DNA of 64,000 nucleotides, from positions 2,668,501 through 2,732,500 of the forward strand of contig NZ_CP029427.2 in assembly GCF_002266465.3 (NCBI RefSeq), read 5' to 3'. The number at the start of each line of letters is the position of its first letter. Within the stretch, counting starts at the first letter, position 1. Positions 39,319-47,181 of this stretch are shown here, piece after piece. This DNA is from Bradyrhizobium symbiodeficiens. GTDB lineage: Bacteria > Pseudomonadota > Alphaproteobacteria > Rhizobiales > Xanthobacteraceae. The position numbers and the translations under genes were made by a program. Under the pieces are notes generated by a model. The model did no database searches, was not told the origin of the DNA, and was given only the letters and a program-made list of their open reading frames with translations.

Positions 39319-40608
39319 TCAGGCGAGGGTCGAGTTGGCGACCACGACCTTTCGCCACGGTTTGAGCACCGCGATCGCCAGCAGCGAAGCCAGGACGTTG
39401 GCGCCGGCCGCGATGATGAACACGCTGTCCCAGGTACCCGACGATTGCTGCATGTAATTGGCGATCGGCACCAGCAGTGCGGCGGTGCCCTTCGCGGTGT
39501 AGAGCAGGCCGGCATTGGTGGTCGCGAACTTGGCGCCGAACGTGTCGGTGCAGGTCGAGGGGAACAGCGAGTAGATCTCACCCCAGGCGAAGAACACGAA
39601 GCCCGAGAGCAGCACGAACCAGATCGGATCGTGGCCCCAGAGGTAGAGCATCCAGATGCCGACACCTTCCATGCCGAAGGCGATGAACATCGTGTTCTCG
39701 CGGCCGATCATGTCGGAGATCCAGCCGAAGAACGGACGCGTCAGGCCGTTGAGCACGCGGTCGATCGTGGCCGCGAACGTCACTGCCGTCATCGTCACCG
39801 CCATCAGCGTGACCGGTACGTTGTCGACCTTCCAGTCGGCCGCGATGGGCTTCAGGTTCGCCGTCACCATCAGGCCGCCGGCGCCGACGATCACGAACAT
39901 GAAATACATCAGCCAGAAGATCGGCTGACGCAGCACTTCGGTCGGCTGGTAGTTGCGCCGGGTCTGCAGCAGATTGGCGTTCGCCACCACGTTCGGCACC
40001 TGACCCGCTTTCGGCGCGAGCAGGAAGAAGGCGAGGATGCAGATGATGATGCCCTGTCCGAGGCCGAAATAGAGGAAGGTGGTCTGGAAACCGCTGTCCT
40101 TGATCATGGCCTGGATCGGCGCGACGGTCAGCGCGGAGCCTGCGCCGAAGCCCGCGGCCGTGATGCCCGCGGCAAGACCGCGCTTGTCCGGAAACCATTT
40201 CAGCGCGTTGCCGACGCAGGTGCCGTAGACGCCGCCGGCGCCGATGCCGGCGACGATCATGCCGAGGTAGTAGCCGTTGAGCGTGGTGGCCTGCGCGTTG
40301 ATCGCCCAGCCGATGGCGCAAAGCACGCCGCCGACCAGCACGACGAGTCGCGGACCGTATTTGTCGACGAACCATCCTTCGATCGGGACCAGCCAAGTCT
40401 CGAACAGGACGAAGAGGGTAAAGGCCCATTGGATCGACGCGCGATCCCAGCCGAACTTCTTCTGGATGTCGGGGACGAAGAACGTCCAGCCGTATTGATA
40501 ATTGGCGATCATCACCATCGCCGCTACACCCACCGCCAATTGCGCCCAGCGATACGTGTCGCTAACGCGCCCGGCTGTAGGGGCCGTTGCCTGCACCATG
40601 TCCGTCAT
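39319..40608 (-). CDS. oxlT: OxlT-like MFS carrier (oxalate/formate exchange), copy 2
   Basis: A 429-aa major facilitator and tandem paralogue of the preceding carrier. It shares YGWTFFVPDI, TLFVLFETWLVPIEGWFVDKYGPR, TCVGNALKWFPDKRGLAAG, LTRPFFGWISDMIGRENTMF and YTAKGTAALLVPIANY. The Arg and Lys residues expected to bind oxalate dianion are kept. The ATG at 40608 has GGAGGG six bases upstream. It has its own promoter with an operator (40663-40679) and its own terminator. The two copies are clearly diverged (many differences in loops), so they may differ in affinity or in exchange partner. Confidence 0.87.
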   Translation of the reverse strand: MTDMVQATAPTAGRVSDTYRWAQLAVGVAAMVMIANYQYGWTFFVPDIQKKFGWDRASIQWAFTLFVLFETWLVPIEGWFVDKYGPRLVVLVGGVLCAIGWAINAQATTLNGYYLGMIVAGIGAGGVYGTCVGNALKWFPDKRGLAAGITAAGFGAGSALTVAPIQAMIKDSGFQTTFLYFGLGQGIIICILAFFLLAPKAGQVPNVVANANLLQTRRNYQPTEVLRQPIFWLMYFMFVIVGAGGLMVTANLKPIAADWKVDNVPVTLMAVTMTAVTFAATIDRVLNGLTRPFFGWISDMIGRENTMFIAFGMEGVGIWMLYLWGHDPIWFVLLSGFVFFAWGEIYSLFPSTCTDTFGAKFATTNAGLLYTAKGTAALLVPIANYMQQSSGTWDSVFIIAAGANVLASLLAIAVLKPWRKVVVANSTLA

Positions 40609-40662
40609 TAAAAACCCTCCCGAACGCGCCGATCATTTTTATGCATGCGCTGGCGGGCATAC

Positions 40663-40679
40663 TGGTATGCATTATGCCA
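40663..40679. promoter_or_regulatory. Operator TGGTAT-GCATT-ATGCCA upstream of second OxlT-like gene
   Basis: A 17-bp palindrome 55 bp upstream of the carrier start. On the minus strand TTGAAT (40687-40682) and CAGTAT (40664-40659) form a -35/-10 pair with 17-bp spacing. The operator fills the spacer, so a bound repressor would block RNA polymerase. The expected leader is about 45 nt. Confidence 0.8.
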
Positions 40680-40687
40680 AGATTCAA

Positions 40688-41009
40688 CCGAGGGAGAGAG
40701 AGGTGCGGCAAAATAACGCGTGTTCACATGCGCGATGAGCGCGGGATTGTAAAGCCCCATCGCTGTCGAGCGTTGTCGGCGCCAATCGCGGCCGATCCCA
40801 TTCAAAACGTTGATTGAATAGATACTTTTCGTTCGGCGGCGGTGCCGTAAGCGCGACGTAGAAGGCCGCTCGCTGGGGACTTCGATGCGTGCACCGCTTT
40901 GCGGCCGCCGACGCGCGGTCGATCGGAGATCGCGCAATTCCTGGAATTCTATATTCCAGAAGTCCGACCTGCGGCAATTTGGCGTTGGCGGCGTCGCGGA
41001 TTGCGCGCC
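40688..41009. other. Intergenic stretch without a credible gene
   Basis: This is the space between the second OxlT-like promoter and the end of the first tctA. Open frames here are short, overlapping and Arg-rich, without ribosome binding sites. The only structured element is a perfect palindrome TGGAAT-TCTAT-ATTCCA at 40942-40958. It has the same 6-5-6 geometry as the oxalate operators but A/T instead of Y/R at the third arm position, and no convincing promoter. Confidence 0.5.
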
Positions 41010-42509
41010 TCACGCCATCGACGTGCGCAGCCGGCTGTAACCTTCCTGGATCAAAGACCAGAACAGGGCGACAAGACCGAGCGCCATGATCGTGCTGACG
41101 AGGCCGTTGGAGAAGAACACGCCGAGCGAGCCCTGCGATCCCAGCAGGGATTGCCGAAAGGCCTCCTCCGCCTTGTCGCCGAGCACGATGGCGAGCACCA
41201 GGGGCGCGAGCGGGTAGTTGCACTTCTTCAGGAGATAGCCGAGCACGCCGAACACCAGCATCAGCATCACGTCGAAGGTGCTGTTGTGCACCGAGTAGGC
41301 GCCGATTGCACAGAGCACGAGGATCAGCGGCGCGATGATGCCGAAGGGCACCCGAAGGATCGCGGCGAAGATCGGCACGCAGGTGAGCACGACAATGAGG
41401 CCGGCGAGATTGCCGAGATACATCGAGGCGATCAGGCCCCAGACGAATTCCTTCTGCTCGACGAACAGCATCGGGCCGGGCTGCAGGCCCCAGATCAGCA
41501 AGCCGCCGAGCAGGACGGCCGCGGTCGGGGAGCCGGGCACGCCGAGCGAGAGCATCGGCAGCAGCGCCGCGGTGCCGGCGGCATGCGCGGCCGTCTCCGG
41601 CGCGATCACGCCTTCGATCTCACCCTTGCCGAAGTTGTTGCAGCGCCGCGACAGCCGTTTGGCAATGCCGTAGCTCATGAAGGATGCCGGCGTCGCGCCG
41701 GCGGGCGTGATGCCCATCCAGCATCCGATCAGGCAGGAACGCAGCGAGGTCATCCAATAGGCGGGCAGCTCGCGCCAGGTCTGGAGCACAACTCGAAGAT
41801 TGATGGCGGCATTGCCACCGCGGAATGCCAGCCCTTCCTCCATGGTCAGCAGGATCTCGCCGATGCCGAACAGGCCGATCACGGCGATCAGGAAGTCGAA
41901 GCCGTTGAGCAGCTCCGTGACGCCGAAGGTCAGCCGCAACTGCCCTGTGATCGAATCGAGGCCAACCGCCGCGAGTGCAAAGCCCATCATCATCGCCGCA
42001 ATGGTCTTGAACGGCGGCTCCTTGCTCAAACCGACGAAGCTGCAGAAGGCGAGGAAGTACACGGCGAATTTTTCTGCCGGACCAAACCGCAGCGCGAAGC
42101 TCGCGACGAGGGGCGCAACGAGGGTGATCATGATGACCGCAAACAGCGCCCCCACGAAGGACGACGTGAAGGCGGCGGTCAGCGCTTCGCCGGGTTTGCC
42201 CTGTTGCGCCATCGGATAGCCGTCGAAGGTCGTCGCCACCGACCAGGGCTCGCCGGGTATGTTGAACAGGATCGAGGTGATGGCGCCACCGAACAAGGCC
42301 CCCCAATAGATGCAGGACAGCATGATGATCGCCGACGTCGGCGGCATGCTGAAGGTCAGCGGCAGGAGGATCGCCACGCCGTTGGCGCCGCCGAGCCCCG
42401 GAAGCACACCGATGATGACACCGAGCGTGATGCCGATGATCATCAGCATGATGTTGTAAGGTTGCAGGGCGACCGCGAAGCCGTGAAACAGGTTGGCTAA
42501 CTCTTCCAT
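41010..42509 (-). CDS. tctA: Tripartite tricarboxylate transporter large membrane subunit (TctA family), system 1
   Basis: A 499-aa polytopic membrane protein. The family motifs GVLPGLGGANGVAILLPLTF and a second glycine-rich loop GKGEIEGVIAPETAAHA and SLGVPGSPTAAVLLGGL are characteristic of TctA. With TctB it forms the proton- or sodium-coupled channel that accepts ligand from the periplasmic TctC. It is the last gene of tctC-tctB-tctA on the minus strand, 42 bp after tctB. Context in the operator-defined regulon suggests oxalate or another small dicarboxylate as ligand. Confidence 0.92.
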   Translation of the reverse strand: MEELANLFHGFAVALQPYNIMLMIIGITLGVIIGVLPGLGGANGVAILLPLTFSMPPTSAIIMLSCIYWGALFGGAITSILFNIPGEPWSVATTFDGYPMAQQGKPGEALTAAFTSSFVGALFAVIMITLVAPLVASFALRFGPAEKFAVYFLAFCSFVGLSKEPPFKTIAAMMMGFALAAVGLDSITGQLRLTFGVTELLNGFDFLIAVIGLFGIGEILLTMEEGLAFRGGNAAINLRVVLQTWRELPAYWMTSLRSCLIGCWMGITPAGATPASFMSYGIAKRLSRRCNNFGKGEIEGVIAPETAAHAAGTAALLPMLSLGVPGSPTAAVLLGGLLIWGLQPGPMLFVEQKEFVWGLIASMYLGNLAGLIVVLTCVPIFAAILRVPFGIIAPLILVLCAIGAYSVHNSTFDVMLMLVFGVLGYLLKKCNYPLAPLVLAIVLGDKAEEAFRQSLLGSQGSLGVFFSNGLVSTIMALGLVALFWSLIQEGYSRLRTSMA

Positions 42510-42551
42510 GTCGATGAGTCCTGCAGCAGTAACTGAATAAATATGCGGCTA

Positions 42552-43049
42552 TTACAGTCCGAGCCACTCCTCGAGCGGACCCTTGGGAAGCGGGACCAGG
42601 AACCAGCGCTCGAAAACCAGATAGGTCAGGACCGGCATGCCGACCGCAATTGCAATGGTCGTCAGCCAGCGATAGCCGCCGAGCCAGCGCATGAACCAGG
42701 CGATGAAGACCATCGATGCGACGTAGAGACCGATGAACGGCATCGAGCCGACATAGATCGCGGTGGGCACGACGACGCTCATGACCTGGCGCAGCTGTCC
42801 CCACTCTGCGAACAGCCGGCCGTCGTCGTCGCGTTGCGCGTGCCAGAGGTTGATGGCGCTTGCGCCGACGATGGCGGCCCCGACATAGAAGGGAAAGAAG
42901 CCGGCACGTGGGCCCTCCGCACCCCAGTTGATGCCGGCCTTCAAGCTGCCGAAGATCACGACCAGCCCGAAGGCCGCGATCAACAGCGCCATGCCGATTT
43001 CCAGCGTCTTGTGTGCGGGGCCAGATCCGGATCCGGATCGTTCAGTCAT
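42552..43049 (-). CDS. tctB: Tripartite tricarboxylate transporter small membrane subunit (TctB family), system 1
   Basis: A 165-aa protein with four predicted membrane helices: TLEIGMALLIAAFGLVVIFG, an acidic-poor middle pair, and a C-terminal helix near TIAIAVGMPVLTYLVFERWF. The final PLPKGPLEEWLGL is a typical TctB end. It lies between tctC (86 bp upstream) and tctA (42 bp downstream). TctB proteins are poorly conserved, so assignment relies on size, topology, the C-terminal pattern and operon position. Confidence 0.88.
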   Translation of the reverse strand: MTERSGSGSGPAHKTLEIGMALLIAAFGLVVIFGSLKAGINWGAEGPRAGFFPFYVGAAIVGASAINLWHAQRDDDGRLFAEWGQLRQVMSVVVPTAIYVGSMPFIGLYVASMVFIAWFMRWLGGYRWLTTIAIAVGMPVLTYLVFERWFLVPLPKGPLEEWLGL

Positions 43050-43135
43050 GGGACCTCCAGGCGGAAACGCAGTCTTTCGCGGTCGCGGCAGGCGTGAGGA
43101 CGACCAGCGTCCTCAGCCGTCGTCGATGGCGCGGC

Positions 43136-44140
43136 TCAATTCGCCGACGCGAGGAAGCCGGCTTCCTTCATCAAGCCTTCGTGGCGCTTCTCCTCCGCCT
43201 CGATCCACTTGGCGTAGTCGGCGCCCGTCATGAAGGTCGTGTTGAAGGCGCCGCTCTTCATGAACTCCTGCCATTCTGGCGTGGCGCGGACCTTCTTGAA
43301 CAGCTCGACGTAATATTCGATCTGATCCTTCGTGGCCTTGGGCGGCATGAAGATGCCGCGCAGCATCAGGTATTCCATCGCCAGGCCCTGCGACTTGCAG
43401 GTCGGGATATCCTTCCACGCCTTGCCGTCGGCGATCGGCTCGTCATAGGCCATCGGCTGGCCGTCAAACACGCAGAGCGGACGGAGTTTGCCGCCGCGCC
43501 ATTGCGCGACCGCTTCGATCGGATTGTTGACGGTCGAATCGACGTGGTTGCCGACGAGCTGCACCGCCACTTCGCCGCCGCCCTTGTAGGGAATGTAGGT
43601 GAACTTCGTGTCGACCGCTTTCTCGATGCCGACCGTGATGATCTGGTCTTCCTGCTTGGAGCCGGTGCCTCCCATCTTGAACGAGCCGGCCGGGGCCTTC
43701 TTCGCGGCGTCGACGTAATCCTTGACGCTGTTGTACGGCTTCTCGGCGTTGACCCAGAGCACGAATTCGTCGAGTGCGAGCATGGCGACCGGCGTCAGGT
43801 CCTTCCAGTTGAACGGAATTCCGGTCGCCAGCGGTGTCGTAAACAGGTTCGACAGCGTGATGATGATCTTGTGAGGATTGCCCGATGCCGTCTTTACGTC
43901 GAGAAATCCTTCGCCGCCGGCGCCACCGGCCTTGTTGATGACGACGAGCGGCTGCTTCATCAGATTGTGCTTGGTGACGATGCCTTGGACGGTGCGCGCC
44001 ATCTGATCGGCGCCGCCGCCGGTGCCCGCAGGCACGATGAACTCGACCGGGCGGACCGGCTCCCAACCCGCAGAGCTTGCGGTGCTGACGCACGACACCG
44101 CGATCGCCGCCGCGGCGACATTCAGAACAAATAGCTTCAT
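43136..44140 (-). CDS. tctC: Tripartite tricarboxylate transporter substrate-binding protein (TctC/Bug family), system 1
   Basis: A 334-aa periplasmic binding protein. A signal peptide (LFVLNVAAAAIAVSCVSTASSA) is followed by the Bug-family start PVEFIVPAGTGGGADQMAR and later PYKGGGEVAVQLVGNHVD, which lines the ligand pocket. Bug proteins bind carboxylates through backbone and water contacts, so the ligand is not readable. The start has GGGAGAG upstream. The operon promoter lies about 245 bp upstream at the operator 44385-44401, leaving a long leader. Confidence 0.9.
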   Translation of the reverse strand: MKLFVLNVAAAAIAVSCVSTASSAGWEPVRPVEFIVPAGTGGGADQMARTVQGIVTKHNLMKQPLVVINKAGGAGGEGFLDVKTASGNPHKIIITLSNLFTTPLATGIPFNWKDLTPVAMLALDEFVLWVNAEKPYNSVKDYVDAAKKAPAGSFKMGGTGSKQEDQIITVGIEKAVDTKFTYIPYKGGGEVAVQLVGNHVDSTVNNPIEAVAQWRGGKLRPLCVFDGQPMAYDEPIADGKAWKDIPTCKSQGLAMEYLMLRGIFMPPKATKDQIEYYVELFKKVRATPEWQEFMKSGAFNTTFMTGADYAKWIEAEEKRHEGLMKEAGFLASAN

Positions 44141-44380
44141 CTTACTCTCTCCCTGTCCAACCCTAACCGCGCCGCTCTTTGTCGGCTTGCGTCAGCCCAT
44201 CCCGGATTACGTGCCTTGGGTCATCCTTTGCGGATCGCCCATTGCAGTGGTCTTACCAACTGAACTTTATGAGGAGGGACAAGGCCCGGCATCCGCTTCT
44301 TTGGGATAAGTTTCTCGGCCGCTCCCACCCTGCATCACGCACCCTGCTTAACACCTTGGGTTGCGCCACCATTATTTTGA
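44141..44380. other. Long 5' leader of the first tctCBA operon
   Basis: About 240 nt separate the predicted promoter from the tctC start. No coding frame on the minus strand is convincing. A stretch on that strand, AGTTCAGTTGGTAAGAC (around 44260), looks like a tRNA D-arm. No anticodon arm or T-arm follows, so it is not a tRNA gene. The remainder shows no recognisable riboswitch. Confidence 0.45.
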
Positions 44381-44384
44381 ATAA

Positions 44385-44401
44385 TGGTATGCGAGATGCC
44401 A
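44385..44401. promoter_or_regulatory. Operator TGGTAT-GCGAG-ATGCCA upstream of tctCBA
   Basis: A 17-bp palindrome with one arm mismatch. On the minus strand TTGTCC (44409-44404) and CATTAT (44386-44381) form a -35/-10 pair with 17-bp spacing that encloses the operator. It is the only promoter-like sequence noticed between the small-gene terminator and tctC. Confidence 0.78.
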
Positions 44402-44479
44402 GTGGACAAACAATTGGATCAGCTGGCGCCCAGCCGGACCAATCGTCGCACTTGCCCCGGCAGGAGGCCGCGCGAGGAC

Positions 44480-44507
44480 AAAAAAATGGCCCCCTTTCGG
44501 GGGCCAT
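44480..44507 (-). terminator. Rho-independent terminator of the 45-codon gene
   Basis: On the minus strand a perfect 9-bp stem ATGGCCCCC/GGGGGCCAT with a 4-base loop runs into seven T residues and GT. It lies about 60 bp after the stop codon at 44566. No other minus-strand gene ends nearby, so it belongs to the small gene. Confidence 0.9.
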
Positions 44508-44565
44508 GTCGGTCTGCCGGTTTTCCGGCGAGCAGGCTCTGTTTCTGTCGAAGCGCCTGCGCGCT

Positions 44566-44703
44566 TCAGAGGCCGAAACGGGGCAGGTCGCCGTTGCGGT
44601 TGGAAACCTGCGCGCTCGCCATCAAGAATCGGTCGATCGAGGCGAGCAGGCGGGCGAACAGCGAGGCGGAGGGGGCGAGAGCGACGGAAGCGGTCTTGGA
44701 CAT
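44566..44703 (-). CDS. Unannotated small protein, 45 aa, in the oxalate regulon
   Basis: ATG at 44703 with AAAGGAA a few bases upstream. The protein starts MSKTASVALAPSASLFARLL, continues with an amphipathic helix (ASIDRFLMASAQVSNR) and ends NGDLPRFGL. It has no signal peptide. The transcription unit is complete: promoter-like TAGACT/TAGAGT with the palindrome at 44759-44775, ribosome binding site, coding frame and a strong terminator at 44480-44507. The C-terminal NGDLPxFGL looks like a conserved short motif and not random text. Function is unknown. It is not homologous to any transporter subunit seen here. An accessory or regulator of the oxalate uptake genes is possible. Confidence 0.7.
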   Translation of the reverse strand: MSKTASVALAPSASLFARLLASIDRFLMASAQVSNRNGDLPRFGL

Positions 44704-44758
44704 CGGAATTCCTTTCTCGAGACGGTCAGCAGTGCTGTCTCATTTCGAGAGGAACTCT

Positions 44759-44775
44759 ATGTATACCAGATGCCA
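44759..44775. promoter_or_regulatory. Operator ATGTAT-ACCAG-ATGCCA upstream of the 45-codon gene
   Basis: The right arm is perfect and the left arm matches at four of six positions. On the minus strand TAGACT (44782-44777) and TAGAGT (44759-44754) form a -35/-10 pair spaced by 17 bp. It is the most degenerate of the seven sites, but its promoter geometry is the same. Confidence 0.65.
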
Positions 44776-44782
44776 AAGTCTA

Positions 44783-45057
44783 CGCGCCTGTTTGCATAGC
44801 AGCACGCGCTCTCTCGCATTGCAGCATAACGCTTCGTTAACGGGCCGTTTCGGACATAAGATTGCAAGCGCGGCGCGGTCCGCGGATCTTTCGCCGCCGA
44901 GGGACGGAAAAAAGGGCTCAAATTATCGGCCCGCAGCGGGAGTCTCGCGGCAACGGGCGTCAAGTTCCGGGGCGCACTGCAGCGAGCGGGCCTTGGCACG
45001 GCGATGCAAAGCCGTTAGTGGTTCGCCCCCTTTTCCAATCATCTGTCAGAGTGGTTC
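44783..45057. other. Intergenic region upstream of the Hsp70-like gene
   Basis: No gene is supported here. The stretch should contain the plus-strand promoter of the Hsp70-like gene. No clear -35/-10 pair, inverted repeat or heat-shock element was noticed. Confidence 0.4.
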
Positions 45058-46389
45058 ATGTCGAGCGCCTCGCCCGCCGTCTCGATCGGCATCGATTTTG
45101 GGACGAGCAACACCGTCGTCGCGATCGCGGCGGACGATCGCCGGGTCGAGGCCATCCGCTTCGACCACGGCGGACAGCGCCATAGTGTCTACGTGTCGGC
45201 TTTGTGCTTCTGGGAGGACCGGCCGGGCGCCGGCGCCCAGGCCGAGGGCGGCCCCTGGGCGATCGAGACGTTCCTCGAAGGACGCCACGTCTACCGCTTC
45301 CTGCAGTCGTTCAAGACCTTTGCTGCGAGCTCCAGCTTCCAGACCACGCAGGTGTTCCGGCAGCGCTTCAAGTTCGAGGATATCCTGGCGGCGTTCCTGC
45401 GGACGTTGGCGCGCCATGGCGGCGAGAAGTTCGGCTTCGAGACGTCCAACATCACGGTCGGCCGCCCGGTGCGCTTCGCCGGCGGCAATCCCGACGAGGC
45501 GCTGGCGATGCAGCGCTACCGCGCCGCGTTCGAGCGCCTGGGCGCCGGCCATGCGCGCTACGTCTACGAGCCCGTCGGTGCGGCGTTCTCCTTTGCTCGC
45601 CGGCTGGAGCGCGATGCCACCGTGCTGGTCGCGGATTTCGGCGGCGGCACCAGCGACTTCTCCGTGATGCGTTTCTCGCGGACAGGCGGAGCCCTCCGCG
45701 CCGAGCCGCTCGGACACGCCGGCATCGGCATCGCCGGCGACACGTTCGACTATCGCATCGTCGACCATGTCGTCTCGCCGCGGCTCGGCAAGGGCTCCAG
45801 CTTCCGCTCGTTCGACAAGGTGCTGCCGGTCCCCAGCGGCCATTACACCAACCTCGCGCGCTGGCATCAACTGGCGATGATGAAGAGCAACGGCGATCTG
45901 CGCGAGCTCAGGGATCTCGCGCGCACCGCGTTGAAGCCGAAGCTGCTCGAGGATTTCATCACCATCGTCGATTTCGACCTCGGCTTTTCGCTGTACCGCG
46001 CGGTGTCGGACGCAAAGGTCGCGCTCTCAGTGCAGGACGAGGTGGATTTTCGTTTCAAGGGCGGTGGCGTCGATATCGGCGCGGCCATCACGCGGAAGAA
46101 ATTCGACGCCTGGATTGCCGACGATATCGCGCGGCTTGCTGCGACCGTCGACAAGGTGCTGGCCGAAGCCGGCGTCACCGCGCGCGAGATCGAGAAGGTG
46201 TTCCTGACCGGCGGCACGTCCTTCGTGCCCGCGGTGCGAAAATTGTTCGCCGAGCGGTTCGGCAACGAACGGCTGATGTCGGGCGACCAGTTCGAGTCGA
46301 TCGCCTATGGCCTCGCGCTGATCGGGCACAGCCCCGATCCGGACCGCTGGACGGCCGGCGGCGGGCTCGAGGCGAAGGCGAGCGGGTAG
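45058..46389 (+). CDS. Hsp70-family (YegD-like) protein
   Basis: A 443-aa actin-fold ATPase. Phosphate-1 (GIDFGTSNTVVAI), phosphate-2 (VADFGGGTSDFSV) and adenosine (FLTGGTSFVPAVRKLF) motifs are present. It ends after the nucleotide-binding domain, so there is no canonical peptide-binding domain or C-terminal lid. That is the YegD type, whose cellular role is unclear. No DnaJ or GrpE gene is near. The ATG at 45058 (MSSASPAVSIGIDFGT) is chosen because it directly precedes the fold. A Bradyrhizobium-style repeat follows its stop. Confidence 0.88.
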   Translation: MSSASPAVSIGIDFGTSNTVVAIAADDRRVEAIRFDHGGQRHSVYVSALCFWEDRPGAGAQAEGGPWAIETFLEGRHVYRFLQSFKTFAASSSFQTTQVFRQRFKFEDILAAFLRTLARHGGEKFGFETSNITVGRPVRFAGGNPDEALAMQRYRAAFERLGAGHARYVYEPVGAAFSFARRLERDATVLVADFGGGTSDFSVMRFSRTGGALRAEPLGHAGIGIAGDTFDYRIVDHVVSPRLGKGSSFRSFDKVLPVPSGHYTNLARWHQLAMMKSNGDLRELRDLARTALKPKLLEDFITIVDFDLGFSLYRAVSDAKVALSVQDEVDFRFKGGGVDIGAAITRKKFDAWIADDIARLAATVDKVLAEAGVTAREIEKVFLTGGTSFVPAVRKLFAERFGNERLMSGDQFESIAYGLALIGHSPDPDRWTAGGGLEAKASG

Positions 46390-46415
46390 GGCCTTTTGCG
46401 CGATCAAAGTGCGCG

Positions 46416-46549
46416 CCTCGTCCTTCGAGACGACCGCTTCGCGGTCTCCTCAGGATGAGGCTAAGCGGCACCGTCGCTCGTTGAAACTGGTGCCGCGCAC
46501 TCGATCCTCATCCTGAGGGCCCGCCAACGGCGGGCGTCTCGAAGGATGG
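46416..46549. repeat. Palindromic intergenic repeat (REP-like)
   Basis: Two inverted blocks surround a short unique core. CCTCGTCCTTCGAGACG at the left mirrors CGTCTCGAAGGATG at the right. Inside, CCTCAGGATGAGG (46448-46460) mirrors CCTCATCCTGAGG (46506-46518). This is a recognisable dispersed repeat style of Bradyrhizobium. It lies between the convergent Hsp70-like and SRPBCC genes and may also terminate both transcripts. Confidence 0.75.
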
Positions 46550-46580
46550 CCACAAAGTTGGTGCCCACCCGATCTGCACG

Positions 46581-47024
46581 CTACTGATTGATCTCGGGCT
46601 CGACGAGCTTTGCCAGATTGCGCAGCGATTCCTGCCAGCCGAGATAGCAGGCCTCGGGCGGAATCACGTCGGGGATGCCGGCCTGCGTGATGTCCACTTC
46701 CGTGCCGACCGAAACCTTCTTCAGGACCACGGTGACCTCAATCTCGCCGGGCAGGTTGGGGTCGTCGAACCTGTCAGTGTAGCGGAGGCGTTCGCCCGGG
46801 AGGAGCTCGAGATATTCGCCGCCGAACGAATGGCTGTTGCCCGTGGTGAAATTCCGGAACGACATCTTGAACGTGCCGCCGACCTTGGGCTCGAAATGAT
46901 GCACGGTGCAGGTGAAGCCGTTCGGCGGCAGCCATTTCGCCATCGCATCGGCCTCCAGGAAGGCGCGATAGACTTTTTGCGGGCTGGTCGCGAGAACGCG
47001 GTGCAGGCGGATCGTGCTGGGCAT
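46581..47024 (-). CDS. SRPBCC/AHSA1-domain protein
   Basis: A 147-aa helix-grip protein of the AHSA1/START-like superfamily. Recognition comes from the opening RVLATSPQKVYRAFLEADAMAKWLPP, then KVGGTFKMSF and the C-terminal helix ACYLGWQESLRNLAKLVEP. Such proteins bind hydrophobic ligands in a cavity or act with Hsp90; no catalytic residues are visible. Interestingly it is the convergent neighbour of an Hsp70-like gene, but no functional link is shown. The ATG at 47024 has only a weak ribosome binding site. Confidence 0.85.
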   Translation of the reverse strand: MPSTIRLHRVLATSPQKVYRAFLEADAMAKWLPPNGFTCTVHHFEPKVGGTFKMSFRNFTTGNSHSFGGEYLELLPGERLRYTDRFDDPNLPGEIEVTVVLKKVSVGTEVDITQAGIPDVIPPEACYLGWQESLRNLAKLVEPEINQ

Positions 47025-47181
47025 GGTTGTTGTCCTCAGTGATTGATGGGCCCAGGATTGGTGTCTCAGAATTGGTGTCTCAAAATTGGCGTCTATGGCC
47101 CATTCATGTCACGAGGACGACCGCGAAGCCGCCGATCCGACAGGCGAACTGGATTTTTTTAGAGGTCGTCCGGCCGGTCTG

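Noticed and set aside
40608..40937. 109-codon minus-strand frame upstream of the second OxlT-like gene
   Set aside because: Arg/Ser-rich translation, no ribosome binding site, and it covers the promoter and operator at 40663.
44240..44290. tRNA-like D-arm sequence (AGTTCAGTTGGTAAGAC, minus strand) in the tctC leader
   Set aside because: No anticodon stem, T-arm or acceptor pairing could be found around it, so it is at most a fragment or chance match.
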